Below are positions 28,401 to 40,400 of a DNA stretch of 64,000 nucleotides, in pieces. Position numbers and translations under genes: made by a program. The stretch is from Bactericera cockerelli (taxonomy: Eukaryota > Arthropoda > Insecta > Hemiptera > Triozidae). Each line of letters opens with the position of its first letter. Position 1 is the stretch's first letter. The stretch is from assembly GCA_024516035.1 (NCBI GenBank), contig CM044955.1, positions 42,928,574-42,992,573 of the forward strand, read 5' to 3'. The notes under the pieces are model-generated. The model was given only the letters and a program-made list of their open reading frames with translations, searched no databases and was not told the DNA's origin.

Positions 28401-31400
28401 CACAGTACACCCTCCTCATTGACGTCACGATCAGAACGATTCCCCTTCCACGCCAAGGTCGGTTCACATCACGGTGTACGCATTCAATGGTCGGCTACCC
28501 TCGGGTAAAATCGCCGATGTTCACCCGAATGATCCCGACACCAGCGGTGACTACCGATGCAAGATGCTCAAGTCAGCGGTGCCTCGGGGAGTTCTCAGCA
28601 TTGGATCAGGCTGTGGACTCCATGCGAGCAAGGTCACTCTCGGAACCGGCTACTCCTTCACTGTGGCGGGGAATGATGGTAAGAGTGGTTACTTATTTAT
28701 TTAAAGTATTGACTTTTTAATCACAACTTAAACGAAACGAGTTATAGTTGAGTATGTTCACTATCTTACCTTCAATATCAAATATTATTTATGCTTAAAT
28801 TTAAGTACATATGTCACCATATTTTTACTAGAGGAGAGAAACATGCTCTTTCAATTCACTTTCCTTCTCTTTTTTTTAATTTTGCCAGCAAACAACAAAA
28901 CAATATTTTGTATATGTTTCAGGTATTCATCCTGATGTCGTATCCTCAGTATCAGTTGAATTCCTTGAGTTCGACAACATGACTGTAGATTCCAGTATTA
29001 CGCTCAGAGTGGAGAACCTGTCAGGGCCTCGCTTCCTCACCCATTACTACCGTGGCTTCATTGACTTCCTCAAGTCTTCCTTCGATCCTAGTGACCTGCC
29101 CTACATGTACAGCATCCATGAAGTGAATGCTGGACTAGAAATGACAATCGCAGTGAAAGCAAGCAAGGGCTATCGCAGCAAGAGAAGCATCATCGAGATT
29201 CTGAGGAAGAGAATGGACAAGCTGGAGCAGCTTCTGCAAGCTTCCGCCATCACCGTCGGCTATTCCCCCTGCCAGAGTTCCATCTGTGAGAACCAAGGGA
29301 TCTGCTCTGACAGCATCCGCGTGTTTGAAGACACCCGGATCACAGACAGTCAAAGTCTCGTGTTTACGTCTCCTCTGGTGAGTCATGAGTTCAGCTGTCA
29401 GTGCGCGGAAGGCCTCACTGGCAAGACGTGCAGTCAGCGGCAAGACCCCTGCTCTCCTAACCCTTGTCAAGCAGGCGGCACCTGCAGGAAGAGTGGGGGC
29501 GGCGGGGAGAGTTCCAGTGCCTGTGTCCGCCCCTGAGGGAGGGCAAGTTCTGTGAGCTCAAGAGGAACGACGCTTGCTATGACAACCCATGCCGGAATGG
29601 TGGCTCGTGCCACGAGAGTCCTGATCTGTCGAGTTACTTCTGCCTGTGTCGCCCTGGCTACCGAGGAAACCAATGTGAAATCACTTCCGACTCATGCCGC
29701 CCCAACCCTTGTCTCAATGGGGGTTTGTGTCAGAGTCTCAAGCCGGGGTACAAGTGTTCGTGTCCCCATGGTATGCACGGCAGACACTGCGAGCAGACGA
29801 GCCACGGGTTCAGTGAACTCTCCTACCTTGCCTTCCCACCCCTGGACAGCAACACCAATGACATCGGTATCACCTTCGCCACCACCAAACCGAACGCTCT
29901 CCTCGCTTACAACTACGGCGTGCAGACGGGTGGCCGCTCTGACTTTCTCTCCCTGGAGCTGAGGGAGGGGAGGGCTGTGTTCTCTTACGGCGGGGCTAGG
30001 ACAGCCATCACGTCGGTCACCATCAACTCGGAGTCCTTGGCCACGGGAGAGTGGCACCGCGTCACAGCCACACGGAACGGGCGGGTGATAGCGCTCAGTG
30101 TGTCCACCTGCCAAGACAATGGGGATCTATGTCAGGAGTGTAGGGCGGGTGACGCCACGTGTTATGCTGGGGACATTGGACCTGCGGGGTAAGTGAACCA
30201 AATTTCTTCTTATTCTTTTGTAATAAGTATTCTAATCGTAATATAATTTACTTTATAATTAGTTAATTACTGTCCAAGTCCAAGCTACGTTAATAATTTA
30301 CTGTACCAAACCTCGAATATATTTATTGCTTTTATTTAAATGGGTAGAGTTAAAATGTGTTAATTTGAATGTCCGCACAAGTATTGACGACATGAGTTCG
30401 TGTTTGTTATGTTTGCCTTATGTTTACTAATCCTTCTCGTTATTTTTTACAGAACGCTGAACTTTAACAATCACCCTCTGTACATCGGCGGACTGAAAAG
30501 CATCGACCCACTTCTCGAGAGCCCGGGTCAGGTCAAGTCCGACGACTTCGTAGGCTGCGTTCACAGCGTCACAATCAACGGTCGCTCGCTGAACCTCAGC
30601 GCAGCTCTCAGCTCGTACAACGTGCAGCCAGAGTGTAACCGCGGCTCAAACCCTTGCAACGGAAACCTGGAGACGAATAGCATTCAGAGTGACCAGTGTG
30701 GGAGTGGGCAATGCGTGGACTTGTGGTCCCACGTGGGCTGCACGTGTGACGGGCTGTACTCGCCTGACTGTCTCACCTCCCTCGAACCAGTGACCCTCAG
30801 TGAAGGCGCTTTCGTCGAGTTCACGATATCCGACAAGCACCGGCGTATTCACTTGCTGGATTTCATCTATAAAGGTGCTAGCTACTGGGGGCCGGCTAGT
30901 TACGAGCGAAGCAAGCGCTACAGCTTGCCCGATGTTGCCAAGTCTGGCGGTAACAGTGTTGCCACCAGTAACCCGGGGAAGAGTATCAGCCTGACGTTCC
31001 GCACCAACAGGAAGCATGGCTTGCTGCTATACGCGGCCACCAACAAGGACTTTACGTCGCTTGAGGTAATTTTTTTTTATCAATAGGAGTTTTTGATATC
31101 ACTTACGTAATAGATAATCACGTAAGATGAGTTGATTGAATCTTTCAAAAACGAAAAAGTAAGGTTTTAACTATCAATAATGGAGGATTCAAAAAGGATC
31201 ATTAGCTTATTTTAATTTCATGATAGCCGTTGAAAATGTTGTTATTCTAATAATACTGTCTCTTTCTTTGATTAAGGCGTTCTTCACACCTTTTGGCCGA
31301 GGTGTTTTTTTTAAATAATAATAATGTGTTTTATTGTACATTTCTTTTACATTACATAGTTACCTATAAGATATAGCACATAGGAAAAGAAATACCCAGT

Positions 31401-34400
31401 ATAGTATGGGTTTGATTATTATTTTTTATTGAGAATTTTGGCCATAGGGTAATCTTGACAATACCCTCTCACATGTACTAACCAAACCGTCTAACCAAAC
31501 TAACCAAACCGTCTTCTCCTCAGCTGGTGAACGGCCATCTCCTGTACGTGTCTCAGCTGTCCTCCTCCCCGCCCATCAACATGACGTCAGACGTCTTCCT
31601 GTCGGACGGGGCGTGGCATACGGTCAGCCTGGACTCCCACGACCGGACTCTGCGTCTCTACCTGGACGGGAGTCGCATAGGGGAGGAGCTTGACTCGGTG
31701 GGCGTGCACGATTTCCTAGACCCTTACCTGACACATCTGTCCCTGGGTGGGGTGAAGAGAGAGTGGCGGGCCCCGGAGCTTTTCATTCAACGTAAGTATA
31801 GAGGTAGTGCTTTATTTAGACGATCAGCGCAAGATAGGAAGGCCTACATCAGTTAAACAAAGCACCTCTTTATTTATTTGGTAATGGTAATGGTAATGGT
31901 AATGGTAATGGTGCTCAAAGGCACTTGTATTTACGGAAAGAGTCCATATAAACATGTAACAAATAACAAAAGTTAAAAAATAAAATACAATATAAAATTA
32001 GAAAATAACCTTTCAAAATTTAAAATATGGGTGCTAAAATATGACAAAATACAAATTAATAATTCTAACATTTAAATGTCAGAAAAAAATCAAAAATAAA
32101 AATACTAAACAAAAATTAGACATTATAAGATTCAAAATTAGGGTAATAAGATGTGACAAGAAAGTAATAATCAGAATATAAATATACATAAAGAACAAAA
32201 TATTATCGAACAAAAACATGACTAGAAAAATAAAGAATACAGAGATATATCACAGTTGATTTGCATGTCTCATCATCCTGTTAATAGGAGCATAGAACAT
32301 ATAATTAGTCCTACAGAAGTTAACATAGTAGGTGTCATTTTTTCTGAGCCGCCTGTGACAGTCAAAACTAACCAATTTGAGTAATTTGGCGCAGTCAATA
32401 CCCCCATCAACTAATTTATCAAGGAAGTGCAAGTCAGCCAACTCCCTACGTTCAGATAGCGAGGGCATATCTGAAATCCCTTGATGATGACGAAAAGAAA
32501 AGTATCTGAAGAATTTCCTCTGAACGCGTTCAATAGAAGCATTATGAACAGCATAGAAAGGAGACCACACCACACAGCCATATTCAAGCAAAGATCGAAT
32601 CAGGGATACGTAAAGAAGATAGAACGCTTCTGAAGATAAATCTTTAGAGTTTCTATTAACGTATCCAAGAAGTCTGAAACAACGCATGCTGAGGTTGGAA
32701 ACATGGGAAGCAAAAGAAAGCTTTTGGTCAAATAAAATGCCAAGGTCTTTAACAATGCTGACCCATCTCAAAGGAACAGATTGAATCGTGTAAGTGAAGG
32801 AAAATTCCTCATTGACCTCCTTACACCTTGAAAACTTCATCACCTGACATTTATGTAAAGATAGCTCTAAACCATTAAGCAATAGCCATTGAGAAAATCT
32901 AGTAACATCCTCCTGGAGATGAATACAATCATCTATACACTTAATTGCTTTATACAATTTCACATCATCCGCAAATAAAAGAACTTGTGAGTTGCGTATA
33001 ACATCCAGGAGGTCGTTAAAAAACAAGCTAAAAAGCACAGGACCGACATGGCTACCTTGACCAACGCCAGAAGCAACGTGAATGGGTCTGGATATGAATG
33101 ACCCGATTTTAACACATTGTGTCCTATCCTTTAGATAGCTTGTAAGCCATCGCAAAAACTGCTCACCAAGACCATAAGATTTCAATTTTGAAACAAGATA
33201 TTTGCTGTCCACTCGGTCAAAAGCCTTTGTGACATCCGTGTATACGGAATGCACGGAACATCCGCTTTGAAAAGCACCCAAGATATCATGTTGATAAGCA
33301 AGAAGATTTGTAACAGTGGAACGTTTGGAAATGAAACCATGTTGCTCTTCAGCGATGAAGTTTTTACAAGCAAAGGACAGTTTTTGCGAAATTAATTTAT
33401 CCAAAATCTTGGGTATGGATGACTGAATGCATACACCTCTATAATTTGCAATATCACTTCTGTTACCGGATTTAAAAATAGGGAATAAAAAGCTAGATTT
33501 CCAAGCAGACGGAAAGATACCGGAGGATAGTGATAAATTAAATATACAGGTGATGGGATGGACTAAGACAGTAGCCAGATTCTTCAGAACAATCGGAGGA
33601 ATGCCATCAGGACCCGCAGATGTCTTGGGAGGCAACGAAGATAGAGCCTGATGTACTTCTTTCGAAGTAACGGATACAAAATTGAAGTCCAGTGCGTCAA
33701 GTGATGGATACTGGGGAACAGGCAAGTCAGAACTGAGGTAGACAGATGAAAAAGAATCAGCAAACAAATCAACAGTTTCAGCGGAAGAGGAACTACTGAC
33801 GTCATGGAAAAACATGTGTTGAGGAAAGCCTGACACTTTTCGAGATTCCTCAGAGAATCTCCAGAAATATTTAGGATCAGACTGAACACGTCTATTAACC
33901 TTGTCAATATACTCAGCATAACACTGAGCGCTCAATGCTTTACACCTAGCACGTAAATTTGAAAATTTACGATAGTCAGAATGAAGATGTGAAATTTTAT
34001 ACAAAAGGTGAGCTTTCTTTTTCTCACGTGTCAAATATTTTAAAGAGCTAGAAAACCATTTAGGAAAGGAACTAGGTCGAAACGTCTTGGATGGTGTAAA
34101 CAGAGCAATTCCCCTCAGTAAAGTGTCATTAAAACTAGAAACGACTTTGTCAATATCTTCAAGAGATAGTATTGTGTCCCAATTAGTGTCACTTAAGAAT
34201 GATTTAAAAGAAGAAAAATCACAGTTAGAAAAATCATAATATTCATGATCCAAAGGGAGGCACTCAATCTGATTGGTCACAACATCAAATGTGAATGCAT
34301 TGTGATGATGGCTATTATTATGAAGAGGGTCTAATGGACTAGATACTACTATCTGGTCGACATTAGTAAACAGAAGATCTAAAAACAACCTCTATCATTT

Positions 34401-37400
34401 GGTAGGGTATTAGCCTGGAAAAGTGACAAACAGTTGAAAACTTCACACACATGAACAGCAGGATAAGACGGTGTACAGTCAACCAACATACCAAACTCAG
34501 GATCATAACTCCAGGTAGCTAAGCTCAAGTTATAATCACCCGATAGAAATATTTGCGCATCAGGTTGGCGCGACACCAACTCTTCAACAGCAGCGCAATG
34601 CTATTTCACAATAATATGCTTGAATTGTCATCTGAAGTTACTGAGTAGAATAAATATATTGACCACATAATTGAAATTAGTCTTTATAAATGTAATAATT
34701 TTTTATCTTTAAAATTATGATCATTTGAAAGGTGTTAGGTATATATGAAGTATAATCATGAGATTATGAGAGATTAATTTCCGAACAAGAACTTGAATGA
34801 ATCATATAAGTTATCATATTTGTGTTAATCACTTTTGTGTTGTCACAATTACTCAAACTGCTAAATAGTCTTTCACCCAACTTTGGACTAGAACCATCGA
34901 CCTCCAGGTTACAAGTCCTCCGCCTTATCGATAAAGCTACTGAAGTTGGTTGGAGTGAATCATATATGGGTGAGTCCAAAGTTGAGTTTACTTATATCTA
35001 ATCTACCGTCCATGGTTTCATGTTCCAGCGTTCTCCGGGTGTCTGGCTAACTTCACCGTGAACGGGGAGAATCAACCCCTGAACGGATCAGGCTCGATCT
35101 TCCCCTCCGTGCATCACCACGGGAAGATAAGCGAAGGCTGTGCCGGCCCTGTTGGGGCGGGGGCTATCTCCGCCCCTGATCCTCTGAGTATAGGCATCAC
35201 CCTGGTGGTGGGGTTCTTCCTCATCCTGCTGATAGCGATCCTGGTCAGCTTCCTGGTGTTCCGACTGCGGAGACAGCAGAAAGAGAAGCTGGGGCATCCC
35301 AAGCACAACGGAGGTGAGTGGATTGTGTTGTTCTGGTGGGGAAAATGTATGCCGGGGTATTGAATTATAATTAGGAAATTAGGAAAATGTATGCTGCGAG
35401 TTTTTAAAATACGTTAATTTCCCGGCCCAATCTAGGTAAACTAGGTGAGATTAAGTGGGTAGCTGGTTTGTGAGTTCCCATTGAATGGAAGGTGAAACCC
35501 TCGTCTCGAATGGTCTGGATATTAAAGTCAATCTTTTTTTCTAACTTTAATCGACGTAAATCACATTTTATTTAGTCATGAAAATTTTCTGGACATTCAG
35601 TTCAGTTATAAATATAAAGCAAACAATTAAACGCAGGTCCCATGGGGACGGGTCTAAGAAATCAACAACTTTACAAAAAGTAAAACGTGATGATCTTGTT
35701 AACGGAAAAATCTGAAGCAGATTTCATTTTAACGTAAAATAAAACTAATTTTGCATTATTTCTATTTCCCAGGTTCAACTCTAGTCTCTGGTTCAGGCCC
35801 CGGTTCCATGGATATGGGCAGACCAGGCTTACACTCAGAAGGTCAAGGGTTCATTACCGACAACCGACACCATATCGTTGGACCGGAGTTGCTGTCTAAG
35901 AGGTAAAATATTTCTTTACAGAAGTTATTCATTATTAAGAAATGGTTGGGCTCCAGATGAAAATTAAATATTTATGAACATCTATTTGATCTGAAGTTCC
36001 GAATGGATAGATGTTGTTACTTGTCTTTGACGAATTTGAAAATTCCTTGCTTTTTTCACATTTAGTCGAATTGTAGATTTAAATCCGGCATTTTATTTAA
36101 TAATGTGTATTTTATTTCGCAAACATTTTGCCTTGATCTTTTCTCAAGCATTTTGCATAAAATATTAACCCATTAACTTCCTTGGTTCTTCCAGATTCAA
36201 GGATCAGGACAGTGACTTGCAGCAAGCCACCCCCAGGGGCCACTCCCAGCGCCCCGATATCATAGAGCGGGAGGTGATAGGCAAGTCCCTGCCCTCCCGT
36301 GACCTTGACCTTCACCCCCACCCTCAGCCCTCGGTGGTTTCCATGGATACCGAGATGCCAGAACACTATGACCTTGAGAATGCCTCCAGCATTGCCCCCA
36401 GTGATATCGATATTGTTTACCACTACAAAGGTGAGTTGTGAAGATGTCAAATAAAAATTCAGCAAAGGCCGTTATTTGGAGAACATAATTATGTAAATTA
36501 TAAATACCGTTAGGTATTGTATATTTTACGGTACATGACCAATTTAAAATTTACAACATCAACAAAATATAAGATTTTTTTTTTTTTCCCCCTTTTTTCT
36601 TTCTACAGACACAAACAAATTACCAACAATACATAAGTCAGAGGGAAAAAAAATTGTTCATAGGAATACAATGTAGAAAGCTGATTTAGACATTAGGCAC
36701 TTTGCTCACCTTTCTATCAAAAACGCTACAACAGTAAAGCTTCCTGATCTGGCAAGGGATGGATGGTATACTCTTTATATTACCCAAACTAGACTTTTTT
36801 GTTGATGCTTTGTTTATAATGAAAAACACTTTGAATCCTTTACATTAGTTTAGATTTATCAGTAACCTCCACAGTTTATTTAGAATTGCCAGTGTACTCC
36901 AAATAAAAATGAACTTGGATATAAGAAAACTTAAGGGACCAGAAGTTCTTTTTTTCTTATAATGTATATCATTGTTATAATATAAATCCAATGTTTCTGT
37001 TTTAAAAGAGTTTATTTTCCGTTATAGACCAGGTAAATTTAACCAGGAAAAATTTCTCTTATAACCAAAACTGTATGAAATTTCATGAAAAAAAAGCATC
37101 TTCTTACTAATGCCAAACTCGGATCTTTTAAAAGAGGTTGTTTTCCCTTATAGACCAGGTAAATTTAACCAGGAAAAATTTCTCTTATATGAAATTTCAT
37201 GAAAAAAACATCTCCTTACTAATGCCAAACTCTGCTGATCTCCTCAGGGTACCGCGAGGGCGCCAACCTGCGCAAGTACAAGGCCACGCCTCCTCACCCC
37301 CCCTACCACAAGCCCCAGGGTCATCGCCACTCCCCCCACTTCCCCCCGCACCCCCGCGACAGCCCCCGCTCCGTCATCCCCCCTCCCGTCACGCGGGTGG

Positions 37401-40400
37401 AGTCCCCCAAGCAGGTGGTCTCCACGCCCCTCGCCCGTCTGAGTCCCAGCAGTGAGCTGAGCCAGCAGATGCCCAGGATTCTGACCCTGTCGGTGAGTAC
37501 GGGTGGCTTGAACGAGTCAAATAAGGGTTGGGTGGAAGAGATTGCCACAGGCAATAACCCCGCCCTTTAGGTAGGACATTATTGTTATTTTCTGTTTTTT
37601 TACTTATTTATTTTGTCATTTGTTTGTTTTTTTTTTCTTCTTTTCTTAATTTTATACTGTTACCTGTACTTTGTCCTCCTAATAAAGCTTAAAAAAAAAT
37701 AAAAAAAAATGTTTTCTTAACGCTAAGCACGAAAGTAAGATACATGAACTTGGGGGTTTTTTTTAACTTCGCTTTCAACTGCGTGGTCCTCTTACGATGC
37801 GGGACGGGGTTTTACCCCCCAGAATCGCGAGGGTTCGATTTTGAATGGTCATAGGACTAGGACGCTGGTTAAATTCAGTGAAAGACTGAGAACTGGTGTG
37901 TTCAACGTACCATCGACACTGACTAAACTTAAAGGTTACTGAGCGTCCTATTTTGTGGTTTTGTACTTACTCGTATATCTTATTTTTGTAAATTTATAAT
38001 AAATCAATAAAAGAAAAAGTTACTACCAAGTAGGTACTAACTAAATCATTATTATTATAGTAAGCTTTATTAGGTAGAACAAAAATGTATACAGCAAAGT
38101 ACAATGAAATTATAAAGAAAAAACAAAAAGATTGATCAAAGATACAAGAACAAAAGAGATAATGAAATTAATGTCCTAACTACAGGACGGGGTTATTGCC
38201 TGTGATAATGTTTTGATTCCTTTTCGAATGATTCATGGCAAGAGTCATTGCTAAACTTTTCGTCTCTAATCCCCTACCCCACTCTCGTCCTACAGGATAT
38301 CAGCGGCAAGCCACTGCAGTCAGCTCTGTTAGCCACCACCTCATCATCAGGAGGGGTGGGTAAGGACCACAGTGAGCGAAGTCTGAACAGCCCTGTCATG
38401 TCTCAGCTGAGTGGCCATAGCACTCCTCTGACGTCACAACACCTCACATCACAGCATCTGACGTCACAACAGATCAACAGGTGAGTTCATTTTATTAAAA
38501 AAAAAATACCAACAGAAATTCTCCAGCAAACTTTGAGTGGCTTGTCCTGAACCACTTATTCTTATGTGCGATCAAACATCGATCGTCAGAATCAGGAGGT
38601 GGACTTTTTCTTTAAATGCCATTAAACCCTCAGGAAAATTGCAGGATAACTTTTTAGCCAGCCCCGTGGTGTAACGGTTGTGACAACTGCCCGTAGTCCA
38701 GAGATCCCGAGTTCCATTTCCGGTCCCTCCGAACACGTAAGGCTGGCATTTCCAGGCCTACCCACGGTAGTGTGGGTGTAATGTTATAAAACAAAATAGA
38801 ATCAACTGTTCTTAAAAGATTTTAGTAGGTTGCAATGTTAATTGCAGGAGTTTCACTGAAAACCCTCAAACCAGGTCAGACAATAGGGTTTTTCTGTTTA
38901 TTGTCCTCAATAGTTTTATAGTAATTAAATTATTATTTTAACTTGTTATTATCCTTATATTTAGCCTTTTCTTGTATATTTTTTATTTATACCCTTTTTC
39001 TTTTTATCCTTATTATGTCATAATATGACATATGATACTCTATTTGTATCCTTATCCTGTATTCCTTACTTGTAAATAAATGATACCATTTTAAAAGGGG
39101 CATATAACTCAACCTAATGTTGCACCCCTTTTAAAATAATTTATGAAAAAAGGAAAGTAAAAAGATAAACAGGAAAATCTAAGAATTAGGAGGAAACAAT
39201 CTCTTCCACCCAGAAAGGGTTGGGTGGAAGAGATTGCCACAGGCAATAACCCCGTCCTTAAGGTAGGACATTTCTCTCTTTTTTTCCTTCTTGTATATTT
39301 GTTTAATCTTTTTGTTTTTCTTTATATTTCATTGTGTTGTACTGTATATATTTTTTGTTCTACCTAATAAAGCTTAAAAAAATAAATAATAATAACGAAT
39401 AAATGCATCTCCTTGCAGACTCAACGCGGCCCGGCCCCGCACCTCCAGTCTAGTCAGCACTCTGGACGCCGTGTCCTCCTCCTCGGGCCACGGGGTCAAT
39501 GACCTGCCCAACCAGCACGTCCACATGAACGGAGATGATGCCGCCTCGTCCACCTCCACGGACGAGTCGGGCAACGACTCCTTCACCTGCTCGGAGATAG
39601 AGTGAGTAAACATGGATTTCATCCCGTCGATATATATTACAGTTTATTTAAAATACAAACGATGCTGCCTAACTTTTGTCAGGTTGCTATAACACAGCAT
39701 AATCATCAATACTATTGTACATTTTTTTATACTTATATTCTTCTTTAGCTTACTTCTATTTAGTTGGTTTTCTTCTTTCTTTCTATGTAAATATGGTAAT
39801 GAATTATTTTTGAACTATCAGATATTATTGTTTGGGATAGTAAAAACAGGTGATTTATACATTAGTCAATTTAGTTTAGAGTCTGATAGTCTAACTTCCA
39901 TCTAGCGCGTAACTTATATTCGTTCAAACATCATTATTTCATGGTACCATAATTTTTTGGAATTAAATAAACGAGGCTTAAATGATACGCAAACAACTGC
40001 TGGATTAACGTCACTAAGGTATTAATTATTTTCATTAATTTTTGACAAAAAGACACAAGATTGTGATGAAATTTTCGCATATCCCGATTGCCTTGTCCTA
40101 AAAAGGCAGGAACAATGTTGCAAACCAACATTGTTCAACTTGTAATTTATTAAACGAATAAAAACCCATCGTTTTCCCATGTCTAGTATAAGGTGAGACA
40201 ACAAGTCTAAAGTTCCCTTATTTTTCTATATATCTTAACTATATATTTATGGAAGTAGTCACTGTGGCAGAGCGAGTTAGCGCGCTAGGCATTGCACACA
40301 TGGTGACCTGGGTTCGATTCCCAGCGGGGGAGGATTTTCTCTGCTCTGTACTTGGATGTTCGGGGTCCAGTCATACCTCGTGAGGAAAAATGAGTAGCTG

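Noticed and set aside
25943..29510. fat as a pseudogene
   Set aside because: Splice sites, domains and tail motifs are intact across 40 kb; indels are confined to one stretch and mostly single lost bases.
32250..34388. 712-codon frame as a host gene
   Set aside because: Reverse transcriptase motifs and an upstream endonuclease fragment identify it as a LINE.
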